Below are positions 26,401 to 38,047 of a DNA stretch of 64,000 nt, piece by piece; the first letter of the stretch is position 1, and every line of letters starts with the position of its first letter. Below the pieces are notes generated by a model. The model made no database searches and was not told the origin of the DNA. It saw nothing but the letters and a program-made list of their open reading frames with translations. The position numbers and the translations under genes were made by a program. This stretch comes from Euonymus europaeus (taxonomy: Eukaryota > Streptophyta > Magnoliopsida > Celastrales > Celastraceae), in the NCBI GenBank assembly GCA_963580455.1, contig OY756965.1:6088501-6152500 (forward strand), given 5' to 3'.

Positions 26401-29400
26401 GTGATGTCGCTCATCCTCTCTCTCACTCTCTGAATCTCTGTTTGTCTCTTTTTGTCTCTGCTGACTGCTGGAATTTACAACCACTGGGCTAACTTAAAAC
26501 TTAAAATGAATGGAACTATTGAATTTCTGGGTACTGGGCTTCAAACACTGGAACTACTGGGTACTGGTTTTCAGTCAATGGAACTATTGAATTTCTTTTA
26601 GAGTTTTAGTCATTGTGTGCTAGCTGGTCTTGTGTGCGCACGTGCTAGCTGTACTGTGTTGGTCTGTATACTGGTTCCTGTTTATGGGTAATATATATAT
26701 GTGTTGTAAGTTGTAAGGGCATTTTAGTCTTTCCTGAGTGTGTTGTAATGTTTTACCTAGGGTTCTTCTCCTAGGGTTGATAATTTGGAACGAATAAAAC
26801 TTCTCCTCTTCATCTCTGTGCTTCGGCTGCTGTACTGTTCACTGTTTCTGCTTACTGTGTGTCTCTATTTCACAAATCTACTTGGTATCGGAGCCAGGGT
26901 GGTTCCTGAGTCGCGCGATGACGACGCGATGACGAGTTCGGCATGCGATGGCAAAGAGAGATCCCTGAGTCGCGCGCTGACGAGTTCGGCGAAGCTTTTT
27001 GCCTGCTCTTCTCTGCGACGATGATCGGTTCTCCTATGTCTTCGATTTCGTCCGCGTCAAAGTTCCTTCTTTGGTCGTCTGTTCCTGCTCTATGATCTGC
27101 CTCGTTCTGTTGCTGTTTCAGAGTCTTGCGTATATCTCTCTTCTCGCCTATGGTGCTCGATTGGTTCGATTAGCTCCAATTTTTGATTCTGGATTGTTAC
27201 ACTACTTCTGCTCTGGTATGCTTTTAAATTCTGGATTATTCTGGATTGTTACATTGCTTCTGCTCGGGTATGCTTTAAATTGGAACCTTGATATGGCTGC
27301 TTGATACATTGCTCTGGATTGTTACATTGTCTCTGCTCTTGATCCGGTTGCTTGGATTTAACTCTGGTTTGTAAAATTGCTTGAAATATTGTTCTTGTTA
27401 CTTGGGATTTCTCTCGGTATTGGTCTTTGCTTTTCAACTTTGTTCTTTGTTGCTGGATTTTCTTGAACTTAGCTTGTGAGTTCTCTTTGTTACTAGTCAG
27501 CAAAATGTCTGCTTCTACAGAATCTGTGAGTAAAGCATTTGCCAAAGTCATTGTTTCTCGTGATGATGATCTTCCTCGTTCAATTACTTCCAAGAAGCTC
27601 AATGGCTATAATTATATGTCATGGGCTCATGCTGTTAAAGTCCACCTTCGTGGCAAAAAAAAATTGAAGTATCTTACTGATGAACCTCCCAAGAAAGATG
27701 ATCCTGCTCTTGCAGATTGGGAGAGTGATGATTCTCTTATCATGGGTTTGTTATGGCATAGTATGGAGCCCAGTATTGTATCTACTGTTGAGTTTGCTGA
27801 GACCTCCAAACAAATATGGGATACTCTGGCTAGTGCTCACTCTCAGCATTCTAATGTTTCTCGGGTCTATGAATTGTATGAACAAATTTTCTCAACTAAA
27901 CAGAATGGTGCAACACTTCCTGATCACTATAGTCGTCTTAAGAGCTTGTGGGATCAGCTCTCGCAACATCGTCCCTTTACTCTCGATCTTTCTGAACAAC
28001 AACGCTACTGGGAGGAGTTTATGCTTGCTTCTCTACTTGCCAGCTTGGATTCTGATTTCAAAGGATTTAAAGATCAAATTCTGGCTAGTGAGACTCTACC
28101 CACTACTGCCAATGCTTATTCTCGGTTGTTACGCTCGTCATTGGGTCACAATACCTCTTCGGTTTCGACACCTGTCGATGTTACAGCTCTATTGTCTACT
28201 CCAACTCAGCGTGGTGGTGCTAGTTTCTCTCGTGCCCGATCCTCTCGTGGCCGTGGAAGTGGCCGTGGTCGCGGAGGAGGGCGGTCTCAAGGTCGTGGTG
28301 ACAAACAGTGCACTCATTGTGGTGGCACCAATCACACTGAGCCATATTGTTGGGTTAAATATGGCAAACCTGATCATGTGAATCGTGTTACTGATTCCTC
28401 CTCTTCAGTTCACTCCTCTGGTTCTGAGTTGCCTTCGATTTCCGCACTTGACACTCAAGAGAAAATTTCTGCTCAACTTAGTGAACTTCTTCAGACATTG
28501 CGTGCTTCCCCATCTACTTCTACTACTGTCACTCTTGCCAAATCAGGTAATGTTGCATGTTCTGTTCAAACTACTCCTTGGATTCTTGATTCCGGTGCAA
28601 GTTCTCATATGTCTGGTAATTCTTCACTTTTCACTCATTTACATTCCATTAATCATAATGTCATTCTTGCGGATGGGTCCTCCTGCCCTGTCTCTGGTAA
28701 AGGAACTTTGAATCCACATTCTCTGTTCTCTTTACCACAAAGTCTCTACATCAAAAAATTTCCCTTCAATCTTTTGTCGGTTAGTCAATTGACTCGTACT
28801 CTCAATTGTTCCATTATTTTTACTCCTCATTCTTGTGTTTTTCAGGATCTTCAGAGCAAGAAGACGATTGGTTTGGGTCATGAACGTGATGGACTCTACT
28901 ATTTGGATCCTCTGAGTCCTACTTCAACTCCATCTTCTGCACTCTACACCTCTCTTACTCCTCTCCAGTGGCATTGTCGTTTAGATCCCGGTTTAGATAA
29001 ACTTGCTCCTCGCGCACGCAAATGCATTTTTCTTGGCTATTCTCGCACTCAAAAAGGTTATCGGTGCTATTGTGCTTCCTCTCGTCGTTACTTTGTTAGT
29101 GCTGATGTTACCTTCTTTGAGAATGTTCCTTTTTATTCTGATGAAGGTTCCTCCCTGTGTTTTGATGATTCTTCTCCTTGCTCCAGTCTGTCCCTGCCTT
29201 CAGATGCTCTTGTTCTTCCTCTTTTCAATAATACACTTAGTGCTGATCTTCCATCTTCTCTAAGTGAGGGGGAGTCCAAGGAATCTGCTGAACCACCTAT
29301 TGATCCTCCATTGGAATCTGCTGAACCACCTATTGATCCTCCATTACAGGTATTTCATCGGACCCCCAATAGGAAAGTCATCTCCTATGGCCCATCCAAC

Positions 29401-32400
29401 TCGTCATCTGCTTCTGAAGTCCTACCGATTGAGACTCAAGTTCCTACTTCCACCGATGACTTACCTATTGCTCTTCGTCGTGGTAAGCGTGCTTGCACTA
29501 AATATCCTCTTTCTAACTTTGTTTCATATCATCGTGTTTCTCCATGTTTCCATTCCTTTGTTTGTGGTTTGTCTACTGTTTCTGTTCCAGCATCCTATAA
29601 TGATGCCATATCTTCTCCGGGGTGGAAGCAAGCAATGGATGAAGAAATGAGTGCTCTCTATAAGAATCATACATGGGAATTGACTTCTCTACCCTCTGGG
29701 AAACAGCCAGTTGGATGTCGCTGGGTATATACTGTGAAATACTTACCAGATGGGTCCGTTGAACGTCTCAAGGCGAGATTGGTTGCCAAGGGCTATACAC
29801 AGACATATGGAGTAGATTATATGGAGACATTCTCTCCAGTAGCTCGTTTGAATTCAGTTCGTATCATTTTTGCTGTTGCTGTAAGTAAATCTTGGCCCTT
29901 ATATCAACTTGACATCAAAAATGCCTTTCTTCATGGTGATCTTCAGGAAGAGGTTTACATGGATCAACCTCCTGGATATACTATTTCTGGGAGTAAAACT
30001 CTTGTTTGTCGTCTGCGGAAATCTTTGTATGGTTTGAAACAGTCTCCTCGAGCTTGGTTTGACCGTTTTAGCACAGCCTTGGTGGATTATGGCTATAAAA
30101 GATCCGTATTTGACCATTCAGTGTTTGTTAGGAGACGTCCATCTGGGGTGGTTATCCTCATTGTTTATGTTGATGATATTATTATATCCGGTGATGATCT
30201 TGAAGGTATTAGTGAGTTAAAGAGTTACCTAAGTAGTCAATTTTGTACTAAAGATCTGGGCAATCTTCGATATTTTCTTGGTATAGAAGTGGCTCGTTCA
30301 TCTCGTGGACTCTTTCTCTCACAAAGGAAGTATATTCTTGACCTTCTTACCGAGACAAGATTATTGGGAGCTCGTCCAGCGGACACTCCTATTGATGTCA
30401 AATCCAAGCTTGACCCTGACACTGGTGCTGTTTACAAAGATATTGGTCGATATCGACGTCTAGTGGGCAAGCTCATGTATCTTACTGTCACTCGTCCTGA
30501 TATTGCTTATGCAGTTAGTATTGTCAGTAGATTCATGCAGGCTCCTCGATCTCCTCATTTTGATGCTGTCTGGCGAATCATACGCTATCTAAAAGGCACA
30601 GTTGGGCGTGGTTTACTTTATCGGGTATCCTCGCTTCAAGTGTCGGGATATAGTGATGCAGATTGAGCTGGGTCTCGGTCAGATCGTCAATCTACCTCTG
30701 GATATTGCACCTTTCTTGTGGAAAATTTAGTCACATGGCGTTCTAAGAAGCAACAAGTTGTTGCTCGTTCTAGTGCCGAAGCTGAATATCGAGCCATGGC
30801 ACATACAGCTTCTGAAATGTTATGGGTGTTTTTTATCCTTTCTGATTTTGGTATTAAAGTACCTCGTCCCATGCCTATGTATTATGATAATCAAGCAGCG
30901 ATTTATATTGCCAACAACCCCGTCTTCCATGAGCGTACCAAGCATATTGAAGTAGACTGTCACTTCATCAGAGATCTATTGTTAAGGAAAGATATTTGTA
31001 CTTCTTATGTTTCTTCTACTTCGCAGTTAGGAGATTTCTTTACTAAACCTTTGTTTCCTTCTATGTTTCATAAGTTTTGTACCAAGCTGAGTATGTACAA
31101 TATGTACATTCCAGCTTGAGGGGGGCTGTTGTAAGTTGTAAGGGCATTTTAGTCTTTCCTGAGTGTGTTGTAATGTTTTACCTAGGGTTCTTCTCCTAGG
31201 GTTGATAATTTGGAACGAATAAAACTTCTCCTCTTCATCTCTGTGCTTCGGCTGCTGTACTGTTCACTGTTTCTGCTTACTGTGTGTCTCTATTTCACAA
31301 ATCTACTATATGTAATGTGTGTGTGTGTGTATTATTAACCGTATCCCCACCGCACTCGTATCGTTGTTTTTTGAGAATTGAAGAATCCGCAGATCCCCGA
31401 ATCTGTATTCCCGCACCCGTATCAGTGCTTCTTAGCTATGGAGTCGTGATTCTCTTTGCAAAGACAGAGTATAAGCTCTACCAAACAAGTTAGGTCCCAT
31501 CTTTTAGCTGGGTTGAAACCTGTTTTCTGCATACCATCCAATGTCAGAATTTTTCCTGGCAGAGCTTTCTCTGAAATAGAACAACTCTAGGAGCTATTGA
31601 CTTTCAGATTTAGTTCCAGTATAATTAAGAATTGCCAAGATGGAAATTGGCCTGTAGATCTTCTGGTCCTGGTAGTAAGATTTTACAATAAATACCTTGT
31701 CATTGGAGAGCTTCCACTGAATCCCATCCTCAAGAACAGGATTAATATTAGAATTAATATCTGTAATTCAGAACTGCAAGATGAATTATCCCTCCCAGTT
31801 TTGAGCATTCCTGTTGAAAGTGATGTTTGGAGAGATACAAAAAGAGGCAGACACTGCTGAGTTTATTGAATCAACCTCGTGGTCTTGAGCATTTTTAAAA
31901 CACGTTCTGCTACTCATCTACTCTCCAAGCAAAGGAAATGCTGTTTGCATTCCCTGAATGAAATTATTTAATCCATTTATCCCAAGCAGACCATGTAGAT
32001 TACAATTTCTGAATGTAAAACAAATTGTGAGTAATATTTCTTGACCTTAATAAAAACTGTAGCCTACCCGGTGCACTAGGCTCTCATGAAATGGGAATGA
32101 AGATAATGCAAATACATTCAGCCTAGCCTTGTCTTAAGGGTAGGCTCAGCTCTAAGGTCATTAATCTGAAATATGTGAAACTTACATTGTTGTTTGAGCT
32201 GCATGGCTGATATGCAGTGACTCGGAACTGCAATTCAAGTCTTATATTTGTACCATTTTTTGTTTTTTGTTTTTGTACTTCATATAATAGTGGTTTGTTA
32301 TGTATTGGTATTAGTTCTTCACTTCCTTTAAAGAGGATCAAAAGTTATTCTAGTGTGTGCCATGGTTTGAATTCAACAATTCTTCCTCTGCCTGTACAGT

Positions 32401-35400
32401 GGTTTCCATGGGATCTATGATGTTGAGAATTTTATCCATTCATTGAGATACGATGTGCGGATTGTAGAAAGCATACCAGAAATTCGAAAAAATGGGAAAA
32501 CCAAAAAGATAAAATCTCATCAGGTATTATTACTGAATATTTCTTTAATTTTCTTTTCCTTTGTAATTGCTCTTGTGCACCTTCTTTGTACTTGGTAAAT
32601 TTCAATATTTTTACATCTTACACTTCAAATTTCGCTAATTAACAATCTTGGATTTTTTATCAGTACAAGTTTAAGACTACTTTTCTTCTCTTGTGATTTA
32701 GCTGCGTCCCCCAAGAGACGCTCCTATTAGTTGGTATACAACAATTGCTCTGCAAAAAATGAAGGAACATGGTGCTATTTATTTGACACCCTTTTCACAT
32801 CGTTTGGCGGAGGAGATAGACAATCCTGAGTACCAGAGACTGAGGTGCAGAGTTAACTATCATGCTTTAAGATTTAAACCACATATTACGAAGTTAAGCG
32901 AGTCAATAGTTGATAAACTTCGTTCACAAGGTCACTTTATGGCGATACATCTTCGTTTTGAGATGGATATGCTGGCCTTTGCTGGGTATGTTCCTCCCAA
33001 TTAACTTAGACTACTCTACATACTTATTTTGGCAAGATATTTTTAATACCACATGAGTTGATATTCTTGTTTTGAAGGAAACATTTATTACAAGCTGTGC
33101 TAGTTGAGGGTGTTGCACTTTGTCTTGGGTAACCTAACTGTATAAACCATGAATTTTTAAAGAAATTAATTATACATTATATTGTTGCTTCATCTTTGTT
33201 GGCGTGACTATTGTCAGATATCAAACGCAATAAGTTAGATAAAGGAACTAGTGAAGAAAAAGTGGGAACTGGATGACTGTGACTGTTAGGGTTTTCCTTC
33301 CCAACTAATCATGCAGGTTGAGATTATTTGAAACTGATTGTTAGTTTGTTACTATATTGAATCGGTTTAAATAAGAAATAGCTAATGATAGGTTGTTATA
33401 TTCACTGATTTTTGCTATAATAGCTTGTTCCACTGCCATATTAACCACATTTATATTCTCTGCATCCATTTATTTACTTTTGAAGGTCATTTAGATGTTC
33501 AATATAGATATATGAGGAGGGTTAGGTATTAAATATCTTAGGTTAGGGCCTTCAATAAGGTGCTCCTTGTTAATTGGCTTTGGAGATTCCTATCTAAAGT
33601 TTCTGAGTTCTGGAGATATATGATTCTGAAAAAAAAGTACGGTTTGAAGCAAAATGTATGGATTGCAAATATTAGTAGATATAGTATCAGAATTCGGAAA
33701 GCCGGAAAGCTAATTGACAAGTATGGGAAGAATGTTTTTTTTACCCCACTTGTGGTGGGTAAGGGAAGAAGAGCCAAATTTTTGCATGAAAGGTGGATTG
33801 GCGTTGCTCCCTTGAAAACTCAATAGCCATAGCTTTTCGAATGGGCTAGCAGCATAGATTTTTGCATGATGTTTGGAGTGGTTGGTTGTTAAAAGGAAAT
33901 TGAAATCCTTTGTTGTGGGACAGTGAAAGAAATTGTGACTAGAATGGGATGAAGTCTAATGTTTCTTTTGTTGTGGGAAATGGTATATGAATATTTGTTC
34001 CAAAACGTAGAGTGCTGTCCAACGTCTTTGAAATTCCAGTTATCGATCATTTACGATCCAGCAATGAAAAAGGTTGTTTTGGTCAAGGAAGAAACTCGTC
34101 GTCGAGAATGGTTTTCATTTATTTGGCGCATTCTTTCAGTGGAGAAGCTTTGGATGAGGATTGGAGAACTTAACTAATATTTTAAGACCATTATTAAAAA
34201 AAAATGAAAATACAAACTGCCATATACAGGATCAACTTGTGTGGAAAGCTTCAAGCGGATAGAATGTACCACCTAACACTTTCAAAGAGAATTCAGGTCA
34301 TCAGGTGGCAACGGTAAGATGAACTTTAAGGTGCGAACTTATATGGAGCCAAAGGCGCACACTAATGTGGTTATGTTTTTTTTGGCTTGCTGAAATAATT
34401 GTGAGAGAATTTATCACCAATTAGTAACAGACTAACCTTCCCAGAAGTCAAAGTCTTAATAATTGATGGCTCGCTTTGCAAAAATGTCCTCCTCCATTGT
34501 GAATAGGCTAGAAGCACTAGGGGGATGGAAAGAAAAATTATGCAATTATCTTGGCTGGTTACTGGTTTTATTGATGAAAAATAAAAAATAAAAAACTGTG
34601 GAGATTTTATATTATCTCAAATGTTAGTATAGACTATAGAGTAATAGAGATGATGGACAAAATCCCTATAACAATTTTTTTGTCTTACTTCAGTTACTTG
34701 TTGAGAAAGGAACAACAGAATTGTATTCTATATGAAGTTATGAACTCATATTATTGGATGTTATAAATAGATTCTTTATCTTCTACTATTGTAACAGGGT
34801 GACCTCTTTTTAGTGCCTTTGCTTAATATATATTTCCTTTAGTACCTTTAACCTGTTTGCAGTGTGTAGAATTTCTTTATACTGTTAGAAGAATATAATA
34901 TTTATATTATTGATGGAAAACAATAGTTTAATCTGAAAACCTTGAACGCTGGCATGAATTATTTGCAGGTGCTTCGACATATTTACACCTGAAGAGCAAG
35001 AAATATTGAAGAAGTATCGGAAGGCAAATTTTGCTGAAAAGGAGCTTGTTTATAATGAAAGAAGGGCCATTGGAAAATGCCCGTTAACTCCAGAAGAGGT
35101 AATTTTCTTGTTATTAATTTTCCTGATTGCCTTTTGACTCCTTTTCCTGATGTTTTGTTTTCTTGATTTCTTCATTTTTGCCATTAGTTGAGTGTACAAA
35201 AGTTACATGGGAGTATCGACTTTTAGTTCATTTTCTACTGTGTTATTTATGGTTATTGTCATTAGTAGTGGGCAACACATATGTGTTGCAATAAATACAT
35301 GATATTACATTACCTCTTTTTTATTGCAGGTTGGTCTAATCTTAAGAGCAATGGGGTTTGACAATTCGACTAGGATATATTTAGCGGCTGGTGATTTATT

Positions 35401-35947
35401 TGGTGGGGAGAGATTCATGAAACCATTTAGAGCCTTGTTTCCTCGACTTGACAACCATAGTTCAGTAGACCCTACTGAGGAGCTAGCCACAAACACTAGA
35501 GGTTTGTTGGGGTCTGCTGTTGATTACATGGTTTGTCTCCTTGCTGACATTTTCATGCCCACATATGATGGACCAAGCAACTTTGCTAACAACCTCTTGG
35601 GCCACCGCCTCTACTATGGCTTCCGAACTACAATCAGGCCTGATAGGAAAGCTCTTACCCCTGTTTTTATTGATCGAGAGAATGGACACGTAGCTGGTTT
35701 TGAAGAAGCTGTCAGGCGTGTCATGCTAAAAACAGACTTCGGAGGCCCCCACAAACGCGTCTCTCCTGAATCATTTTATACAAATTCTTGGCCTGAATGT
35801 TTTTGCCAGATGGAAACAAATAATCCTGCTCACAGGTGCCCTCCACAGAATGTCCTTGAGATTTTAAATAGCAAGTTGAAAAGTAAAGAGAACTCTGACT
35901 GGGAATCCTTGAATCAAACAAATTCAACGTCTGTGGCAGGAAGATAA
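17429..35947 (+). CDS. OFUT1: O-fucosyltransferase family protein (At1g04910-like)
   Basis: Nine exons with consistent phases and GT-AG sites: 17429-17436, 17520-17664, 20195-20273, 20368-20438, 20997-21085, 32400-32523, 32702-32985, 34969-35098 and 35330-35947. The product is 515 aa, and alignment from memory with Arabidopsis At1g04910 is continuous. The protein is a predicted type II endomembrane/Golgi protein with an anchor at about residues 22-40, followed by a plant O-FucT (formerly DUF246) domain. Visible blocks are GGLNQQR at 93-99 (donor-site loop), HLRFE at 255-259, and [12 protein letters not shown] and [26 protein letters not shown] in exon 9. The first exon supplies only ATGAGAAG, which short-ORF prediction would miss. 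No stop or frameshift is present. Substrate is unknown for most members of the family. Intron 5 (21086-32399, 11.3 kb) is filled by transposons. Introns 2 (17665-20194) and 7 (32986-34968) contain nothing I recognise. AATAAA near 36790 is a candidate poly(A) signal. Confidence 0.95.
20616..20777 (+). mobile_element. tRNA-derived SINE (Au-like) in intron 4
   Basis: The 162-bp insert is bounded by a 13-bp duplication, ATTTCTATAATTA (20603-20615) and ATTTCTGTAATTA (20778-20790), with one mismatch. Its 5' part has an A-box-like TGGTCAGGTGGTAGAG. The body contains GGGGTAAGGTCTGGGTGCG, GACCCCACCCACTATGGGGGC and GTGCAACGGG, the order found in Au-type plant SINEs. It lies in sense orientation in the 558-bp intron 4 of the fucosyltransferase gene. 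Confidence 0.8.
21650..21957 (-). repeat. 3' LTR of copia A
   Basis: 308 bp, TG...CA in both orientations. It carries a 12-bp stretch near its start (ATAACTCAGCAAATTAACTCC region) that the other LTR lacks. Confidence 0.9.
21952..25798 (-). pseudogene. gag-pol of copia A, broken
   Basis: The longest intact piece, 25798-24506, gives 430 aa: a gag domain, a zinc knuckle [14 protein letters not shown] and the protease site [11 protein letters not shown]. The integrase region (about 24500-23870) has many stops and is largely unreadable. Reverse transcriptase continues in pieces through 23549-22563 (ARLVMKGYA, then [10 protein letters not shown], then [11 protein letters not shown]) with frame breaks. 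RNase H is intact over 22614-21952 ([16 protein letters not shown]). Two internal tandem duplications are visible: 51 bp twice at 23763-23864 and 18 bp three times at 22794-22847. Both keep frame. Confidence 0.9.
25891..26186 (-). repeat. 5' LTR of copia A
   Basis: 296 bp. The primer-binding site lies immediately inside at about 25878-25890. It lies 515 bp from the 5' LTR of copia B and is oriented away from it. Confidence 0.9.
26702..26882 (+). repeat. 5' LTR of copia B
   Basis: 181 bp, identical by eye to 31127-31307. It includes GGAACGAATAAAACTTC, a possible poly(A) signal context. The primer-binding site starts at 26883. Confidence 0.92.
27505..31119 (+). pseudogene. gag-pol of copia B: integrase-deleted, one internal stop
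   Basis: A single frame runs from ATG 27505 ([12 protein letters not shown]) to TGA 30664-30666 (1,053 aa), then stays open to TGA at 31119. The stop replaces the tryptophan of the conserved GYSDADWAG motif of RNase H (TGG to TGA). Order: gag, an [16 protein letters not shown] stretch, zinc knuckle [14 protein letters not shown], protease [11 protein letters not shown], and the start of the pre-integrase domain (WHCRL). The frame then jumps directly at about 28990 to [14 protein letters not shown], which normally lies after the integrase. The zinc-binding part and whole DDE core, roughly 250-300 residues, are gone without loss of frame. Reverse transcriptase ([12 protein letters not shown]) and RNase H follow. 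A 33-bp unit is duplicated at 29281-29346 ([11 protein letters not shown] twice). The element would need integrase from elsewhere. Confidence 0.92.
31127..31307 (+). repeat. 3' LTR of copia B
   Basis: 181 bp, identical by eye to the 5' LTR. It is preceded by the polypurine tract at about 31116-31126. Confidence 0.92.
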
Positions 35948-38047
35948 GAAGTTGCCTTATACTTCAGTCAGTGTCTATCCTATATTTCCTCGTAGTGCAT
36001 TTCATGCATCAAATTCAGGAACTGGTTTCTCTACCATGTTCAGCCTTTCAGGTGAACTTTATATTTGAGCTGTTGTCTGATGTAGCGTTATTGACACAGA
36101 ATTCTTGTTTCTTTAGCCGTGCCTCCTGCTCTTCCTGGCTTTTGGTTTGCTTCTGGGTTCACTGATTCAGTCATAGTTGGAATTGATTTTAATCAGTTAT
36201 AGAAATGTTCTTTTAGCTCATAACTAGGCGTGGCAGTGCAAATTTTTTATTAGAATTGCTGTGAATTTTTTTAACCTAAAGTTTGTTGGCCTCTATTATA
36301 TTTGGTAGAAGACGAACAATGTGGAGATGCGTAATAACAGAAGAAGAACACGCTTATAATCAAATTTTTGTTACTCATTCTGTGACATCGCAACGGAGTT
36401 CAAAAAAATTGGTAAATAATATAGGAAGTAATGTTCAGATAATTTCAGGGGAGGACTGAATGTTACGAGTAGCTCTAGTCTTTGTGCTTTTAGAGGGCAG
36501 TCGAAGCAAAGGTTTGGATCAAGTGTAAAATGTTGGATGATGTTACAGATTTGATGTTACTTGGTGGTTATGCTGTGCTTTCTTCCATTCGGTGTTAGTT
36601 TTCAACGACCGTCTAGTTTGCATTTATAGTTTCATATGCAGATCCCTCGCATGACAATCATAGCCCTTCACTTCCTTATTTAACATAAATTTTGTGCATA
36701 TTGAATATGCTTTTTTTTTCACCTTCCCCTTGAGCTTTTGTTTTCTGTTCTTTCTAAAGAAGCTTTGAGCTTTCGATTGCCCAAAATTACAATAAAATTT
36801 GACTTTTGATTACCATCCTTCATTCGTTCTCTTGTGGGGATCCCTTTTTCCATTTAACTGCTCTGCTCAGCTCATTGGCCTGCCACCTTTTTTTTTAAAG
36901 CTTTTTGACAACTGCCTTTTAAGATCTGATTAGTGTCCTCAAATGCCTTGAAACCGGTCTTCTCAACACCGAGCTGGAAATACCATTTTTTCGTTGGTTG
37001 TCATGTAGTTTGAACTTGTAATGTGCTAATCCAAGAGTCGCGAGGAAAGAAGAACATCCAACAAAACTGTGCGACAACCACATAAACCAGAAAAGCCGAA
37101 GAACTATAGAAAATTACAGTTAGGACTAATTGGAGTTCAATACACAAGTCCTCATGATAAGGATCTTTGCCACTATGAAGGTTCTATTGAAACCCCAGAA
37201 AAGAAATGGTAAAGTTTCCACTCCACTCCAAAGTGAAGAAATTAGCCTTCATGTTGATTTTGAATGCTCTCTTAACTCTAGCCACAAGCTTGAACAGTAG
37301 GAAACACATCCCATTCTTCAAAAGGATCTGGTCACTGAATTGCTCTAACCACTGAGAGAATCACTTTCAAAAAAAGGATTTTCTACTTTATGCTCCACAG
37401 CCCAATCTATTCCACTTTCCAATTTACCAAAAAAAAAAAAACAACGATCTTCCAAAAAAATAATAAAAATAAAAAGTACAACGATCTTCGGTTTTGCTTT
37501 TTAAATCAATCTTATATACTATGCTGCTGGCTAGAGTTTGGCGAGATGAACTTGTATTAAGAATGGCAAAATAAATTTGTAACTGTGAAGCAAATAGATA
37601 GTAACGGTTGGCATCATGCACACCAGTTGTTCGACGGAAGTCCCACTCATTTGCATCCTGGCTGTTCACATGCTGAACCCCGGGTGTTCGACGAAAGTCC
37701 TCACTCATGTACATCAAACTGACATGGTTTAAACGCAACCTCTATACACAATAAAAATCGTTAGAAAATGGTAAGAACCTGGTTTAAAGTATTTATTAGA
37801 AAATGGTAATAATCTGGAGAGTTTTATCAGCTTATGAATGATATTGATCTACTCGCGTTGGCATATGGCCCTTCAGAACAAATGATTCTACATGAAGAAC
37901 CAAAATAAAAATACATTAGTTGATCCTAGCAACATGTTTAGTTTGACGTGTATCTCATATTACCTAGTTAACATTAATCAATATTTCCAAAGCACATACA
38001 CAAACATCAAATGCGAAACGCTCTTCTTTCCGGACTGAGGAGGCAGG
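35948..38047. other. 3' UTR of the fucosyltransferase gene, then no recognisable gene
   Basis: The first several hundred bases are presumed 3' UTR. Beyond about 36800 the sequence is non-coding. A minus-strand frame at 37424-37738 contains the peptide DFRRTPGV and then a near copy, DFRRTTGV, from a short imperfect direct repeat at 37625-37705, but no domain is recognisable. Confidence 0.5.

Larger units (their letters stand above)
26702..31307 (+). mobile_element. Ty1/copia element B (young; identical LTRs, integrase core missing)
   Basis: 4,606 bp, bounded by ATATG at 26697-26701 and 31308-31312, a perfect 5-bp duplication. The two 181-bp LTRs appear identical base for base, so insertion is recent. 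TGGTATCGGAGCC follows the left LTR as primer site, and TTGAGGGGGGC precedes the right LTR as polypurine tract. LTRs start TGTTGTAAG but end TACT, not CA. It is in sense orientation within the fucosyltransferase intron, so its poly(A) signals could act on the host transcript. Confidence 0.93.
21479..31435. mobile_element. hAT-like element hosting two copia elements, TSD CTATGGAG
   Basis: CTATGGAG occurs at 21471-21478 and again at 31436-31443. Immediately inside are CTAGTAAGCA (left) and, reverse-complemented, CTAAGAAGCA (right), each followed within a few bases by GGGTGCG. This is an 8-bp duplication with short inverted ends, as hAT elements make. Removing copia A and copia B with one copy of each duplication leaves about 0.8 kb of host element (21479-21649, 26187-26701 and 31308-31435). 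No transposase is visible, so it was non-autonomous. It lies in intron 5 of the fucosyltransferase gene. Confidence 0.75.

Noticed and set aside
27680..29650. Long plus-strand frames of 233, 108, 86 and 128 aa
   Set aside because: They are out-of-frame shadows of the copia B gag-pol, with Leu/Val-rich compositions.
37424..37738. Minus-strand frame with two DFRRT(P/T)GV peptides
   Set aside because: The similarity comes from a short imperfect direct repeat in DNA. No start, splice or domain evidence supports a gene.
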